Shown: one piece after another, positions 9,261 to 17,916 of the stretch
Numbering within the stretch: position 1 is the first letter of the stretch
How the letters are laid out: each line of letters starts with the position of its first letter
DNA from: Arenimonas sp. SCN 70-307
GTDB lineage: Bacteria > Pseudomonadota > Gammaproteobacteria > Xanthomonadales > Xanthomonadaceae
Reading direction: 5' to 3'
Assembly: GCF_001724815.1 (NCBI RefSeq)
Contig: NZ_MEDO01000014.1
Location: 62,001-126,000 of the forward strand
DNA: 64,000 nucleotides
Notes under the pieces: model-generated
What the model was told of the DNA's origin: nothing
What the model saw: the letters and a program-made list of their open reading frames with translations, nothing else
The model's database searches: none
Program-made: the position numbers and the translations under genes

Positions 9261-11048
9261 ATGACCCGCCCGACGCGCAGCCGCGCCCTGCCTGCCCTTG
9301 CCCTGCTCGCCCTCGCCGGCGGTTTCGCCCACGCCGGCGAGCAGGCCATCATCGTGCTCGACGCCTCGGGCTCGATGTGGGGCCAGATCGGCGGCAAGCC
9401 CAAGCTCGAGATCGCCCGCGAGACCCTGGCCACGGTGCTGCGCGACACGCCGCCGGACATGGCCCTGGGCCTGGTCGCCTACGGCCACCGCGAGAAGGGC
9501 AACTGCGGCGACATCGAACTGGTGGTGCCGGTGCGCACCGGCAGCGCCGGCGACATCGCCGGCGCCGCCGCGAAGATGAAGTTCCTGGGCATGACGCCGC
9601 TCTCCGACGCCGTCGCCCGCGCCGCCACCGAGCTGCGCTACACCGAACGAAAGGCCACCGTCATCCTGATCACCGACGGCCTGGAAACCTGCAAGGCCGA
9701 TCCCTGCGCGCTGGGCAAGGAGCTCGAGTCCGCCGGCGTGGACTTCACCGCGCACGTGGTGGGCTTTGGCCTGAGCGCCGAGGAAGGCAAGCAGGTGGCC
9801 TGCCTGGCCGAGAACACCGGCGGGCGCTACCTCGCCGCCAATGACGCCGCCGGCCTGGCCGCGGCGCTCACCGAGACCGTGGTCGAGGCCCCACCGGCGC
9901 CGCCGCTGCCCGAGGCCAGCCTGCAGGCGCCGGACGCGGTGCCGATGTCCTCGCGCTTCGAGGTCGCCTGGACCGGCCCGGCCGACCGCTACGACGAGGT
10001 GCAGGTCTTCGACCCGGCCGGCAACGGCGGCCGCGGCAAGGTCATCGACAACCAGCGCGTGCTGGGCGACCGCCGCGCCGGCGACCGGCGTGTCGAGCTG
10101 GTGGCGCCGGCCACGCCGGGCGACTACGTGCTGCGCTATTACCACGGCGCGCAGGCGCGGGTGATCGCCACCCGCCCGGTCGCCGTCACCGAAGCCGAGG
10201 TCGCGCTGCGCGCGCCGGACGAAGTCGCCATCGCATCGAGCATCGTGGTCGGCTGGACCGGCCCGGGCGCGCGCTATGACGAAGTGCAGGTCTTCGACCC
10301 CGCCGGCAACGGCGGCCGCGGCAAGGTGGTGGACAACAAGCGCGTCAATGATGGCCCCGGCGCCGCGAAGCGCGAGGTCACCGTCGTCGCCCCGGCCACG
10401 CCCGGCGACTACCAGCTGCGCTACTACAACGGCGACAACGCCCAGGTGCTGCTCGCGCGCCCGCTGAAGGTGGTGGCCGCCGAAGTCGCGCTCGCCGCGC
10501 CGGACTCCGTGCCGGCCGCGTCGTCCTTCACCGTCGGCTGGACCGGCCCCGGCGCGCGCTACGACGAGATCCAGGTCTTCGATCCGGCGGGCAATGCCGG
10601 CCGCGGACGGGTGGTGGACAAGAAGCGCGTGATCGACGGCCCCGGCGCGGCAAAGCGCGAGGTCACGCTGGTCGCCCCGGCCGCCGCCGGCGCCTACCGG
10701 CTGCGCTACTACAACGGCGACAACGCCAGCGTACTGCTCGAACGCCCGCTGGCGGTCAGCGCCATCGAGGTGCGCCTCGACGCCCCGGCCAGCGGCGCGG
10801 CCGGCCAGAAACTCACCGTCGGCTGGACCGGCCCGGGCGCGCGTTACGACGAGATCCAGGTCTTCGACCCGGCCGGCAACGGCGGCCGCGGCAAGGTGCT
10901 GGCCAACCGCCGGGTGCAGTCCGACCCGGGCCAGGCCGCGCGCCAGGCCACGCTCACCCTGCCCCTACAGCCGGGCAAGTATCAATTGCGCTACTACAAC
11001 GGCGACAACAGCGCCGTCCTGCACAGCCAGCCCTTCACCGTGGAATAA
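9261..11048 (+). CDS. Secreted VWA-domain protein with four 95-residue tandem repeats
   Basis: A 595-residue exported protein. A signal peptide (residues 1-25, ending AHA-GEQ) leads straight into a von Willebrand A domain with an intact MIDAS motif DASGSM (~34-39) and ITDG near 136. From about residue 217 to the end, the chain is four consecutive repeats of exactly 95 residues. Each has a VGWTGPGARYDE(V/I)QVFDPAG core, a GGRGKV segment, a central VAPATPGDY-like strand and a terminal LRYYNGDN motif. Repeats 2-4 are the most alike; repeat 1 is the most divergent. A Ca2+/Mg2+-dependent adhesive or scaffold role in the periplasm or surface is inference. The stop lies 3 nt before the acyl-CoA dehydrogenase ATG. 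Confidence 0.88.
   Translation: MTRPTRSRALPALALLALAGGFAHAGEQAIIVLDASGSMWGQIGGKPKLEIARETLATVLRDTPPDMALGLVAYGHREKGNCGDIELVVPVRTGSAGDIAGAAAKMKFLGMTPLSDAVARAATELRYTERKATVILITDGLETCKADPCALGKELESAGVDFTAHVVGFGLSAEEGKQVACLAENTGGRYLAANDAAGLAAALTETVVEAPPAPPLPEASLQAPDAVPMSSRFEVAWTGPADRYDEVQVFDPAGNGGRGKVIDNQRVLGDRRAGDRRVELVAPATPGDYVLRYYHGAQARVIATRPVAVTEAEVALRAPDEVAIASSIVVGWTGPGARYDEVQVFDPAGNGGRGKVVDNKRVNDGPGAAKREVTVVAPATPGDYQLRYYNGDNAQVLLARPLKVVAAEVALAAPDSVPAASSFTVGWTGPGARYDEIQVFDPAGNAGRGRVVDKKRVIDGPGAAKREVTLVAPAAAGAYRLRYYNGDNASVLLERPLAVSAIEVRLDAPASGAAGQKLTVGWTGPGARYDEIQVFDPAGNGGRGKVLANRRVQSDPGQAARQATLTLPLQPGKYQLRYYNGDNSAVLHSQPFTVE
9909..11045 (+). repeat. Four in-frame 285-bp tandem repeats in the VWA gene
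   Basis: The Trp codon of the WTGP motif occurs at 9969, 10254, 10539 and 10824, giving a spacing of exactly 285 bp three times. Repeat units therefore span about 9909-10193, 10194-10478, 10479-10763 and 10764-11045. DNA identity is high around the motif GACCCGGCCGGCAACGGCGG and drops in the linker strands. Confidence 0.93.
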
Positions 11049-11051
11049 GCC

Positions 11052-12830
11052 ATGCCCCACTACACCGCCCCGCTGCGCGACATGCGCTTCGTGATGTTCG
11101 ACCTGCTGCAGGCCGAGGCCGAGCTCGCCGCCCTGCCCCGCCACGCCGGCCTGGACCGCGAAACCATCGAGGCGGTGCTGGAGGAAGGCGCGAAGTTCGC
11201 CAGCCAGGTCATCCAGCCGCTCAACGCCGCGGGCGACCGCGAGGGCTGCACCTGGCACGGCGACGGCGTGGTCACCGCGCCGCCGGGCTTCAAGGAGGCC
11301 TACCGGCAGTTCGTGGACGCCGGCTGGCCCTCGCTGGCCTGCGAGCCGGACTTCGGCGGCCAGGGCCTGCCGACGCTGGTCAACAACCGCCTGTACGAAA
11401 TGTGGAACTCGGCCAACCAGGCCTGGCTGATGTACGCGGGCCTCTCGCACAGCGCCTACGAATGCCTGCTGGCCTTCGGCAGCGACGAGCAGAAGCAGGT
11501 CTACCTGACCAAGATCGTCTCGGGCGAATGGACCGGCACCATGTGCCTGACCGAGCCGCACTGCGGCACCGACCTGGGCCTGCTCAAGACCCGGGCCGAG
11601 CCGAACGGCGACGGCAGCTACGCGCTCACGGGCACCAAGATCTTCATCAGCGCCGGCGAGCACGACCTGGCCGGGAACATCCTGCACCTCGTGCTCGCCC
11701 GCCTGCCCGACGCGCCGGCCGGCACCAAGGGCATCTCGCTGTTCCTGGTGCCCAAGTTCATCCCGGACGCGAACGGCGGCGTCGGCGCGCGCAACACCAT
11801 CCGGGCCGGCTCGATCGAACACAAGATGGGCATCCACGGCAACGCCACCTGCGTGATGAACCTCGACGGCGCCCGCGGCTGGCTGATCGGCGAGGCCAAC
11901 AAGGGCTTGGCGGCGATGTTCGTGATGATGAACTCGGCGCGCCTGGGCGTGGGCATGCAGTCGCTGGGCCAGGCCGAAGTGGCCTACCAGAACGCCGCCG
12001 CCTACGCGAAGGACCGCCTGCAGGGCCGCGCCGCCACCGGCCCGGCATCGCCGGGCAAGCCGGCCGATTCGATCCTGGTGCACCCGGACGTGCGCCGCAT
12101 GCTGCTCACCGCCCGCGCCTACAACGAAGGCGGCCGCGCCCTGGCCGCCTGGAGCGCACTGCTGCTCGACCGCGAGCACTCGCATCCCGACGCGGCCGTG
12201 CGCGAGGAGGCCAGCGAGCTGATGGCCCTGCTCACCCCGGTGGTCAAGGCCTTCCTCACCGACAACGGCTGGGAGACCACCACGCTGTGCCAGCAGGTGC
12301 TGGGCGGCCACGGCTACATCGCCGAGTGGGGCATGGACCAGTTCGTGCGCGACGCGCGCATCAACATGATCTACGAGGGCACCAACGGCATCCAGGCACT
12401 GGACCTGCTGGGCCGCAAGGTGCTGATGGACGGCGGCGCGAAGTTCGGCCGCTTTGCCGCGCTTGTGCAGGCCACGCTGGCCGAACTGCAGGGACGCCCG
12501 GAACTGGCCGAGTTCACCGCGCCGCTGGGAAAACTGCTGGCCGACACCGTGGCCCTGACGCAGGAAATCGGCGCCAGGGCCAAGGCCGACCCGAACGAAG
12601 TCGGCGCCGCCTCGGTGCCCTACCTGCGCATCGTCGGCCACCTGTGCTTCGCCTGGCTGTGGGCGCGCATGGCGGCGCTGTCGGTGGGCAAGGACGACGA
12701 ATTCCATGCCGCCAAGCTGGCGACCGCGCGCTTCTACTTCGCCTGGCTGTTGCCCGAGGTCGAACAGCGTTTCCGCGAAGCCCGCGCCGGCGCGCCGACG
12801 CTGATGGCCTTGCCCGCCGACGCCTTCTGA
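11052..12830 (+). CDS. Acyl-CoA dehydrogenase (long, DmdC/FadE-like)
   Basis: A 592-residue flavoenzyme catalysing alpha,beta-dehydrogenation of acyl-CoA thioesters in the cytoplasm. The N-terminal domain carries WPSLACEPDFGGQGLP; the middle domain has the signature GTMCLTEPHCGTDLGLLKTR; the C-terminal helical domain includes QVLGGHGYIAEWGMDQFVRDAR and IYEGTNGIQALDL, with the flavin-contact and catalytic-region residues. The extra ~120 residues at the C-terminus place it with the 590-600-residue group that includes methylmercaptopropionyl-CoA dehydrogenase and bacterial beta-oxidation enzymes; chain-length specificity cannot be read. The start ATG is 3 nt after the VWA stop, with a weak GGAA ribosome site inside the VWA end. 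Confidence 0.93.
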   Translation: MPHYTAPLRDMRFVMFDLLQAEAELAALPRHAGLDRETIEAVLEEGAKFASQVIQPLNAAGDREGCTWHGDGVVTAPPGFKEAYRQFVDAGWPSLACEPDFGGQGLPTLVNNRLYEMWNSANQAWLMYAGLSHSAYECLLAFGSDEQKQVYLTKIVSGEWTGTMCLTEPHCGTDLGLLKTRAEPNGDGSYALTGTKIFISAGEHDLAGNILHLVLARLPDAPAGTKGISLFLVPKFIPDANGGVGARNTIRAGSIEHKMGIHGNATCVMNLDGARGWLIGEANKGLAAMFVMMNSARLGVGMQSLGQAEVAYQNAAAYAKDRLQGRAATGPASPGKPADSILVHPDVRRMLLTARAYNEGGRALAAWSALLLDREHSHPDAAVREEASELMALLTPVVKAFLTDNGWETTTLCQQVLGGHGYIAEWGMDQFVRDARINMIYEGTNGIQALDLLGRKVLMDGGAKFGRFAALVQATLAELQGRPELAEFTAPLGKLLADTVALTQEIGARAKADPNEVGAASVPYLRIVGHLCFAWLWARMAALSVGKDDEFHAAKLATARFYFAWLLPEVEQRFREARAGAPTLMALPADAF

Positions 12831-12831
12831 G

Positions 12832-13404
12832 CTACTTGCGCCAGAGCGCCTTCCAACCCTCGGGGCCCAGCTTGCGCAGGGCCTCGATGTTGGCTTCGTA
12901 GATGCGGTCGGCGTCCGGGAAGGCCGCCACCGCCTTGTCCACGCTGTCCTCGCGCAGCAGGTGCAGCGTGGGATACGGCGCGCGGTTGCTGAAGTTCCCC
13001 ATGTCGTCCGGGTCGGCATCGGCGAACTGGTAGCGCGGGTGGAAGCTGGCCACCTGCAGCACGCCCTCGAGCGAGAGCTCCTCGACGGCGGCGTCGGCGA
13101 TGTCGAGGAAATCGTTGTAGCCGAGGAAATCGCCCAGCACGAAGGGGTGGATGAGCAGCGTCGTCTCGATGTCGGCGGCGTCGGCCGCGGCCAGCAGCTG
13201 CAGCTCGTGCAGCAGGTCCTCGAGCAGGCCTTCCTCGTCGGTGGCCTGGCTGACCACGTAGCGGATCTGGCGCTTGGCGTGCACCGCCTTGGCGAAGGGG
13301 CACAGGTTGAGGCCGATCACGGCCTTCTCCAGCCACTCGCGCATCGCGGCGATGACGGCGTCGTCGGTCAGCGGCTCGTCGCCGTGCAGGGGATCGTGGG
13401 TCAT
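12832..13404 (-). CDS. DUF1415 family protein
   Basis: A 190-residue soluble protein matching the DUF1415 pattern: an early WLEKAVIGLNLCPFAKAVHA segment with a conserved Cys-Pro-Phe, then ETTLLIHP, ...DFLGYNDFLD, and QVASFHPRYQFA...NRAPYPTLHLLRE. These proteins are widespread in proteobacteria and have no established function. It starts 4 nt after the stop of the Old Yellow Enzyme homologue, so the two form a transcription unit. It converges with the acyl-CoA dehydrogenase, the stops being adjacent. Confidence 0.9.
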   Translation of the reverse strand: MTHDPLHGDEPLTDDAVIAAMREWLEKAVIGLNLCPFAKAVHAKRQIRYVVSQATDEEGLLEDLLHELQLLAAADAADIETTLLIHPFVLGDFLGYNDFLDIADAAVEELSLEGVLQVASFHPRYQFADADPDDMGNFSNRAPYPTLHLLREDSVDKAVAAFPDADRIYEANIEALRKLGPEGWKALWRK

Positions 13405-13408
13405 GTCC

Positions 13409-14716
13409 TTACTCCTTCCTGCGCAGCGCGGCGGCGCGGGTCAGGTCGTTCCACCAATAACGGGCGAAGGAGCGCATCACGCCGCGGCCCGGATCGAAAG
13501 GGCGGCCGTCGGCCAGGCGCTCCATCTGCTGGTAGTACCAGCCCTGCGCGCCGAGCACGTTCACCATCTTGGCCAGCAGCCAGGGGCTGGCCGGCGAGAG
13601 CCGGCCGCGCGGGCGCAGGTGCAGGCGGTGCTCGAAGGCCGGCAGTTCGTCGATCTCGCCGGCCAGGAGGCGCCGCGCCACGTCGGGGTGGGTGCAGAAC
13701 GGGCGGGCCAGGCCGATCACGTCGGTGTCGCCGCTGGCCAGCGCGGCCTCCATGCCGGCGCGGGTGCGGAAGCCGCCCGTCACCATGAGCGGCATGCGCG
13801 CCACGCGCCGGATGGCGGCGGCGTATTCGAGGAAGTAGGCCTCGCGCACGCGGGTGCTGGCGCGCACCTGCACCGCGTCGCCGTCGCGGCCGCTGACGCC
13901 CAGCAGGCGCGGCTGTTCGTAGTTGCCGCCGGAGATCTCCAGCAGGTCCACCGACTCGCCGCTGAGCAGCTCCACCACGCCCAGGCAGTCGGCGTGGCTG
14001 AAGCCGCCCTTGCGGAAGTCGTCGGAATTGAGCTTCACCGACACCGGGAAATCCGGCCCCACCGCCTTGCGCGCCGCGCGCACGGCTTCGAGCAGGAAAC
14101 GCGCGCGATTGGCCAGCGGGCCGCCCCAGGCGTCGGTGCGGCGGTTGGTGACCGGCGAGAGGAAGCTGGAAATCAGGTAGCCGTGCGCGCCGTGCACCTG
14201 CACGCCAGTGAAGCCGGTGTCGCGGGCGATGGCGGCCACCTCCCCGAAGCGCGCCGCCAGCGCCACGATCTCGTCCTCTCGCAGGGCGCGCGGGCGGGCG
14301 TAGTTGCCCATCAGGTCGAGCTGCACGTCCGAGGGCGCCAGTGGCTGGCGGGTGACATAGCGCGGCGACTGCCGGCCAGCGTGGGAGACCTGCATCCACA
14401 GGTGGTTGCCGGCGCGGGTGCCGGCGGCGGCCCAGCGGCGCAGGCGCGCGCGGGCCTCGGCGTCCACGCTCGGCGCGAAGGTGGGGTCGATGGCGACGTT
14501 GCCGGGGCGCTCGAGCACGCGCTTGTCGATCATCACGTTGCCGGTGATCAGCAGGCCGGCGCCGCCCTCGCTCCAGGCGGCGTAGAGGCGGTCGAGGCGC
14601 TCGGTGGCACGCAGGCGCGAATCGCCCAGGCCTTCGGTCATGGCCGCCTTGCACAGGCGGTTGCCGAGGGTGGCACCGCAGGGCAGCCGCAGCGGCTGGG
14701 CCAGGGGGTCTGACAT
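13409..14716 (-). CDS. NADH:flavin oxidoreductase (Old Yellow Enzyme family)
   Basis: A 435-residue FMN-binding TIM-barrel oxidoreductase. Visible family features include LPCGATLGNRLCKAAMTE near the N-terminus, the GFTGVQVHGAHGYLISSFLSP motif with catalytic His/Gly, TNRRTDAWGG, and the C-terminal phosphate-binding segments MVTGGFRTRAGMEAAL and DVIGLARPF. It is the single-barrel type, lacking the C-terminal FAD/NAD domains of 2,4-dienoyl-CoA reductases. Start: the ATG at 14716 is preceded by GGAG at good spacing; a GTG directly in front of it (14719) is disfavoured. It is followed after 4 nt by DUF1415. The natural substrate of such enzymes (activated alkenes) is seldom known. Confidence 0.92.
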   Translation of the reverse strand: MSDPLAQPLRLPCGATLGNRLCKAAMTEGLGDSRLRATERLDRLYAAWSEGGAGLLITGNVMIDKRVLERPGNVAIDPTFAPSVDAEARARLRRWAAAGTRAGNHLWMQVSHAGRQSPRYVTRQPLAPSDVQLDLMGNYARPRALREDEIVALAARFGEVAAIARDTGFTGVQVHGAHGYLISSFLSPVTNRRTDAWGGPLANRARFLLEAVRAARKAVGPDFPVSVKLNSDDFRKGGFSHADCLGVVELLSGESVDLLEISGGNYEQPRLLGVSGRDGDAVQVRASTRVREAYFLEYAAAIRRVARMPLMVTGGFRTRAGMEAALASGDTDVIGLARPFCTHPDVARRLLAGEIDELPAFEHRLHLRPRGRLSPASPWLLAKMVNVLGAQGWYYQQMERLADGRPFDPGRGVMRSFARYWWNDLTRAAALRRKE

Positions 14717-14774
14717 CACGGGCTCCGGTGTCGCGCTCAGGCCGACACCTTACTGCAAAGCCCGTTGGCTTCAA

Positions 14775-14800
14775 GCGACGGCCGGCGGACCGGCCGTCGC
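14775..14800. terminator. Hairpin downstream of the PadR/HAAS unit
   Basis: GCGACGGCCGG (14775-14785) and CCGGCCGTCGC (14790-14800) form an 11-bp stem with a CGGA loop, 7 nt past the stop of the minus-strand membrane protein gene. It is positioned to end that transcript. The T-run is weak (TTGAAG), so Rho-independent strength is uncertain. Confidence 0.6.
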
Positions 14801-14807
14801 GGAGCGC

Positions 14808-15716
14808 TCACTGCTGCGAGGTCTTGACCAGCAGCTGCTTGGCCAGCGCACCGTGCAGGCGGCCGATGCCGCGCGCCAGGTGCAGGGTGACGAAGAACAG
14901 CAGCGTGCCCACCAGCATGACGATCGCAGCGCCGCCGGGGCCGTTGATGACGCCGTCGTTGAACTCGAGCTCGCCCATCGGCAGGCCGAAACCCTGCAGC
15001 AGCGCGGCCAGCCCGCCCAGGCCCAGGCCCAGCGAGAGCGCGCCCAGGGTCACCGCGACCGTGAAGTACAGGACGCCCAGCGGCAGCATCAGCAGCTGGT
15101 AGAGCATGGTGCTCCAGGTGCGCGGGTCGGTGAACATGGCGGCGATGCGCTCGAGCCAGGGCAGCTCGCGGCTGGCGTACACCGGCCGGCGCGGCATGCG
15201 CTCGCCCAGCAGCACTTCGACGATGCGTCCTTCCACCAGCGACAGCACCCGCACCAGGCCCACGAACAGGATCACCACCGGGATGCCGATGATGGTCAGC
15301 GCCAGGCCGCCCGAGAGGCTCGCGCCGGTCACCACCGCGGTGAAGTAGACGATGCCGGTGGCCAGCGAGAGCAGCATGTAGAACAGCGCCGTCCACGCCC
15401 GCGGGTCGGAGGCCACGCCGAAGAAGCGGCCCGAGGTGCTGGCGCGCGGCGGCGCCGGCGGCGCGCGCAGGGCGCGCGTCACCTTGACCTCGGTGTCGCG
15501 GTAGATGTCGGCCACTTCCTCGGGCGCGCCATAGCTCGAGGCCACCGAGGCGATCAGCTCGGCCTCGGCCATGCCGGGGTTGGCGGCCAGCTCGGAACGC
15601 AGGTATTCCTCGGCGTCGTAGAGCGCGTCCTGCACCAGGGCCGGGTCGGCGCCGCGCAGGGCGGCACGCAGCTGCTCGAGGTATTCGGGGATGGAACGCG
15701 GGAGCACGGCGGTCAT
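14808..15716 (-). CDS. HAAS-domain/putative sensor membrane protein
   Basis: A 302-residue protein. The N-terminal ~85 residues (SIPEYLEQLRAAL...ALYDAEEYLRSELAAN...YGAPEEVADIYRD) form a helical HAAS-type domain, commonly encoded next to PadR regulators. The remainder has two related membrane units, each beginning with DPR(A/T)W(T/S)(A/T)(M/L)(F/L)YxLL and containing YFTxAVT, resembling the putative sensor domain found in such pairs. The start overlaps the stop of the PadR gene by 4 bp (ATGA), so the partner is its cotranscribed regulator. Function as a membrane-stress or signal protein under PadR control is inference from known PadR-HAAS pairs. Confidence 0.78.
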   Translation of the reverse strand: MTAVLPRSIPEYLEQLRAALRGADPALVQDALYDAEEYLRSELAANPGMAEAELIASVASSYGAPEEVADIYRDTEVKVTRALRAPPAPPRASTSGRFFGVASDPRAWTALFYMLLSLATGIVYFTAVVTGASLSGGLALTIIGIPVVILFVGLVRVLSLVEGRIVEVLLGERMPRRPVYASRELPWLERIAAMFTDPRTWSTMLYQLLMLPLGVLYFTVAVTLGALSLGLGLGGLAALLQGFGLPMGELEFNDGVINGPGGAAIVMLVGTLLFFVTLHLARGIGRLHGALAKQLLVKTSQQ

Positions 15717-16078
15717 GTGAGGTTTCCTTCCAGCACGGAATCGACGGAGTCGCGGGTGGTGCGCCAGCTGCCGGCCCATTCGGCCAGCACCTGCCTGCCC
15801 AGCGTGGTGATGCGGTAGTAGCGGCGCGGCGGGCCGCTGACCGAGGGCTCGACGTGGCTCTCGGCCAGCCCGGCGCCGCTGAGGTTTCGCAGCACGGGGT
15901 AGAGCGCGCTCTGCTTGCCGCCCAGCAGCGGATCGCCGGTCTGCTCGAGGCGCTTGGCGATCTGGTAGCCGTACAGCGGCTCGTCCGACCGCGCCAGCAC
16001 CGCCAGCAGCACCAACGAGACGGTGCCGGCGCTGAGCTCCTTCTGGAACTTCTTCTGGTGGGTCTCGGTGTCGACCAT
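15713..16078 (-). CDS. PadR family transcriptional regulator
   Basis: A 121-residue winged-helix repressor-type protein. The PadR core is clear: TVSLVLLAVLARSDEPLYGYQIAKRLEQ, then KQSALYPVLRNLSGAGLAES, the beta-wing PPRRYYRITTLGRQVLAEW. The length suits a PadR with a short C-terminal dimerisation helix. It is the first gene of a two-gene minus-strand unit with the HAAS-type membrane protein (4-bp overlap). By analogy with characterised PadR-HAAS pairs, it probably represses its own unit; a TGAGTC/GACTCA inverted repeat upstream is the only candidate operator I can see. Confidence 0.92.
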   Translation of the reverse strand: MVDTETHQKKFQKELSAGTVSLVLLAVLARSDEPLYGYQIAKRLEQTGDPLLGGKQSALYPVLRNLSGAGLAESHVEPSVSGPPRRYYRITTLGRQVLAEWAGSWRTTRDSVDSVLEGNLT

Positions 16079-16092
16079 GGCCTGTCCCGGTG

Positions 16093-16129
16093 TGAGTCAT
16101 ACCCGCTGGTTGCGGATAGTGTGGACTCA
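16093..16129. promoter_or_regulatory. Candidate operator: TGAGTC...GACTCA inverted repeat upstream of padR
   Basis: Six-bp arms TGAGTC (16093-16098) and GACTCA (16124-16129) face each other across 25 nt just before the PadR start at 16078, next to an AT-rich patch (AATAATAC). It could be an autoregulatory site or chance; the arms are short. Confidence 0.3.
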
Positions 16130-16255
16130 ATAATACCTAGCCGCCCCTGGCCCGGCAGTGCCGCAAGTCATGGGCCCGCGGGGTGCCTGCGTCTTGCATC
16201 CCTCGCCGCCTTGGGTAACTTGGGGGGCAGTCCCAGCCCCCCGGAGTCTGCTTCG

Positions 16256-17050
16256 ATGAGCGCCGCGTCCATGCCAGGTCCGATGCCCGTGCTGTTCCTC
16301 GGGCACGGTTCGCCCATGAACGCCATCGAGGACAACGCCTGGCGGCGGGCCTGGCAGGCCCTGGGCCGCCGGTTGCCGCGCCCGAAGGCCATCCTGTGCA
16401 TCTCGGCGCACTGGGAAACCCAGGGCGTTTACGTGGGTTCGGCCGAGAAGCCGGACACCATCCACGACTTCCGCGGCTTCCCCAAGGCCCTGTTCGACGT
16501 GCGCTACCCGGCCCCGGGCAGCCCGGAGCTGGCGCACCGGGTGGCTGAACTGGTCACCAGTCCGCGCGTGCACCTCGACTCCCACCGCGGCCTCGACCAC
16601 GGCGTGTGGAGCGTGCTGCAGCCCATGTTCCCCGAGGCCGACATCCCGGTGGTGCCGCTGAGCCTGTCGAGCCTGCAGCCCGGCGCCTGGCACTACGACC
16701 TGGCGCGCCAGCTCGACCCGCTGCGCGACGAAGGCGTGCTGGTGGTGGGCAGCGGCAACATCGTGCACAACCTGCGCTACTGGCGCCTGGGCCAGACCGA
16801 GCCGCTGGACTGGGCGCAGCGCTTCGACGAGGACATCGCCGAGCGCATCGCCGAGGGCCACCACGAGGGCATGATGGGCTATGAAACCCTCGGCCCCGAC
16901 GCCCTGCTCGCCATCCCGACGCCCGAGCACTACCTGCCGCTGCTGTACGCGCTGGGCCTGCAGCGCGACGAGGACAGCGTCGAATTCATCAACGCCGACG
17001 TGGTCGGGCCCATCTCGATGCGCTCGGTGCTGATCGGGATGCCCGCCTGA
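16256..17050 (+). CDS. ygiD: Extradiol dioxygenase-like protein, DODA/YgiD type
   Basis: A 264-residue protein of the class III extradiol ring-cleavage dioxygenase family. The N-terminal VLFLGHGSPMNAI (His ligand), ISAHWET (second His), the YPAPGSPELA segment and the later GSGNIVHNLR are all diagnostic of YgiD/4,5-DOPA dioxygenase. Non-haem iron or zinc binding via these histidines is expected. The E. coli homologue cleaves L-DOPA in vitro; its cellular role is unclear. Start ATG 16256 is preceded by CCGGAG about 9 nt upstream. The stop overlaps the following symporter start (TGATG), so this heads the plus-strand cluster. Confidence 0.92.
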   Translation: MSAASMPGPMPVLFLGHGSPMNAIEDNAWRRAWQALGRRLPRPKAILCISAHWETQGVYVGSAEKPDTIHDFRGFPKALFDVRYPAPGSPELAHRVAELVTSPRVHLDSHRGLDHGVWSVLQPMFPEADIPVVPLSLSSLQPGAWHYDLARQLDPLRDEGVLVVGSGNIVHNLRYWRLGQTEPLDWAQRFDEDIAERIAEGHHEGMMGYETLGPDALLAIPTPEHYLPLLYALGLQRDEDSVEFINADVVGPISMRSVLIGMPA

Positions 17051-17916
17051 TGGCCGACAACCCGGTCCTCGTGCTGTTCCTGCCGCTGGCCCTGGCCGTG
17101 GTGATGGCCGGCCTCGGCCTGCACCTGACCCTGGCCGACTTCCGCCGCGTGGTGGCCCTGCCCAAGGCCATGGCCGTGGCGCTGGCGGTGCAGGTCCTGC
17201 TGCTGCCGCCGGTGGCCTTCGGGCTGGCGCGCGCCTTCGACCTGCCCGGTGAACTGGCCCTGGGCCTGGTGCTGCTGGCGGCCTCGCCCGGCGGCGTCAC
17301 CGCCAACCTCTTCAGCCACCTCGCCCGCGGCGACGTGGCGCTCAACATCAGCCTCACCGCCATCAACAGCCTGCTGGCCCTGGTGACGCTGCCGCTGTGG
17401 ACGGCGCTGGCGCTGTCGGTCTTCCTCGGCGCCGAGGCCAGCGTGCCGCCGCCCACCCGCAAGGTGGTCGAAGTGGCGCTGCTCATCGTCGGCCCGGTCG
17501 CGCTGGGCATGGCGCTGCGCGCCTGGCGCCCGGCGCTGGCGGCCGCGGCCGAAAAGCCCGTGCGCCACCTGTCCTCGCTGCTGCTGGGCGCGCTGATCGT
17601 CATCGCCTTCGCCTCCGAGTGGGAGATCGTGCGCGCCTACGCGCCGGTGGTGGGCGTGGCGGCGGTGCTGTTCAACCTCGTCAGCCTGCTCTCGGGCTAC
17701 TTCGTGGCGCGAGGCGTGCGCCTGGGCGAGCCGCAGGCGATCGCCATCGCCTTCGAGATCGGCATCCACAACGGCACCCTGGCCATCTTCATCGCCATCG
17801 AGGTGCTGGGCCGCGCCCAGGCCTCGATCGCCCCGGCGATCTACGCGCTGAGCATGTACCTCACCGGCGCCATCTTCGCCGCCTGGCTGCTGCACCGGCG
17901 CAAGGCGGCGGCGTGA
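17050..17916 (+). CDS. Bile acid:sodium symporter (BASS) family protein
   Basis: A 288-residue, roughly nine-segment membrane protein. It shows the BASS motifs LGLVLLAASPGGVTANLFSHLARGDVALNIS in the first half and FEIGIHNGTLAIFIA in the second, corresponding to the crossed-helix sodium sites. Bacterial members move bile salts, pantoate or other organic anions with sodium; substrate here is unknown. Start and stop overlap neighbours on both sides (TGATG with ygiD, GTGA with the methyltransferase), indicating one operon with translational coupling. Confidence 0.92.
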   Translation: MADNPVLVLFLPLALAVVMAGLGLHLTLADFRRVVALPKAMAVALAVQVLLLPPVAFGLARAFDLPGELALGLVLLAASPGGVTANLFSHLARGDVALNISLTAINSLLALVTLPLWTALALSVFLGAEASVPPPTRKVVEVALLIVGPVALGMALRAWRPALAAAAEKPVRHLSSLLLGALIVIAFASEWEIVRAYAPVVGVAAVLFNLVSLLSGYFVARGVRLGEPQAIAIAFEIGIHNGTLAIFIAIEVLGRAQASIAPAIYALSMYLTGAIFAAWLLHRRKAAA

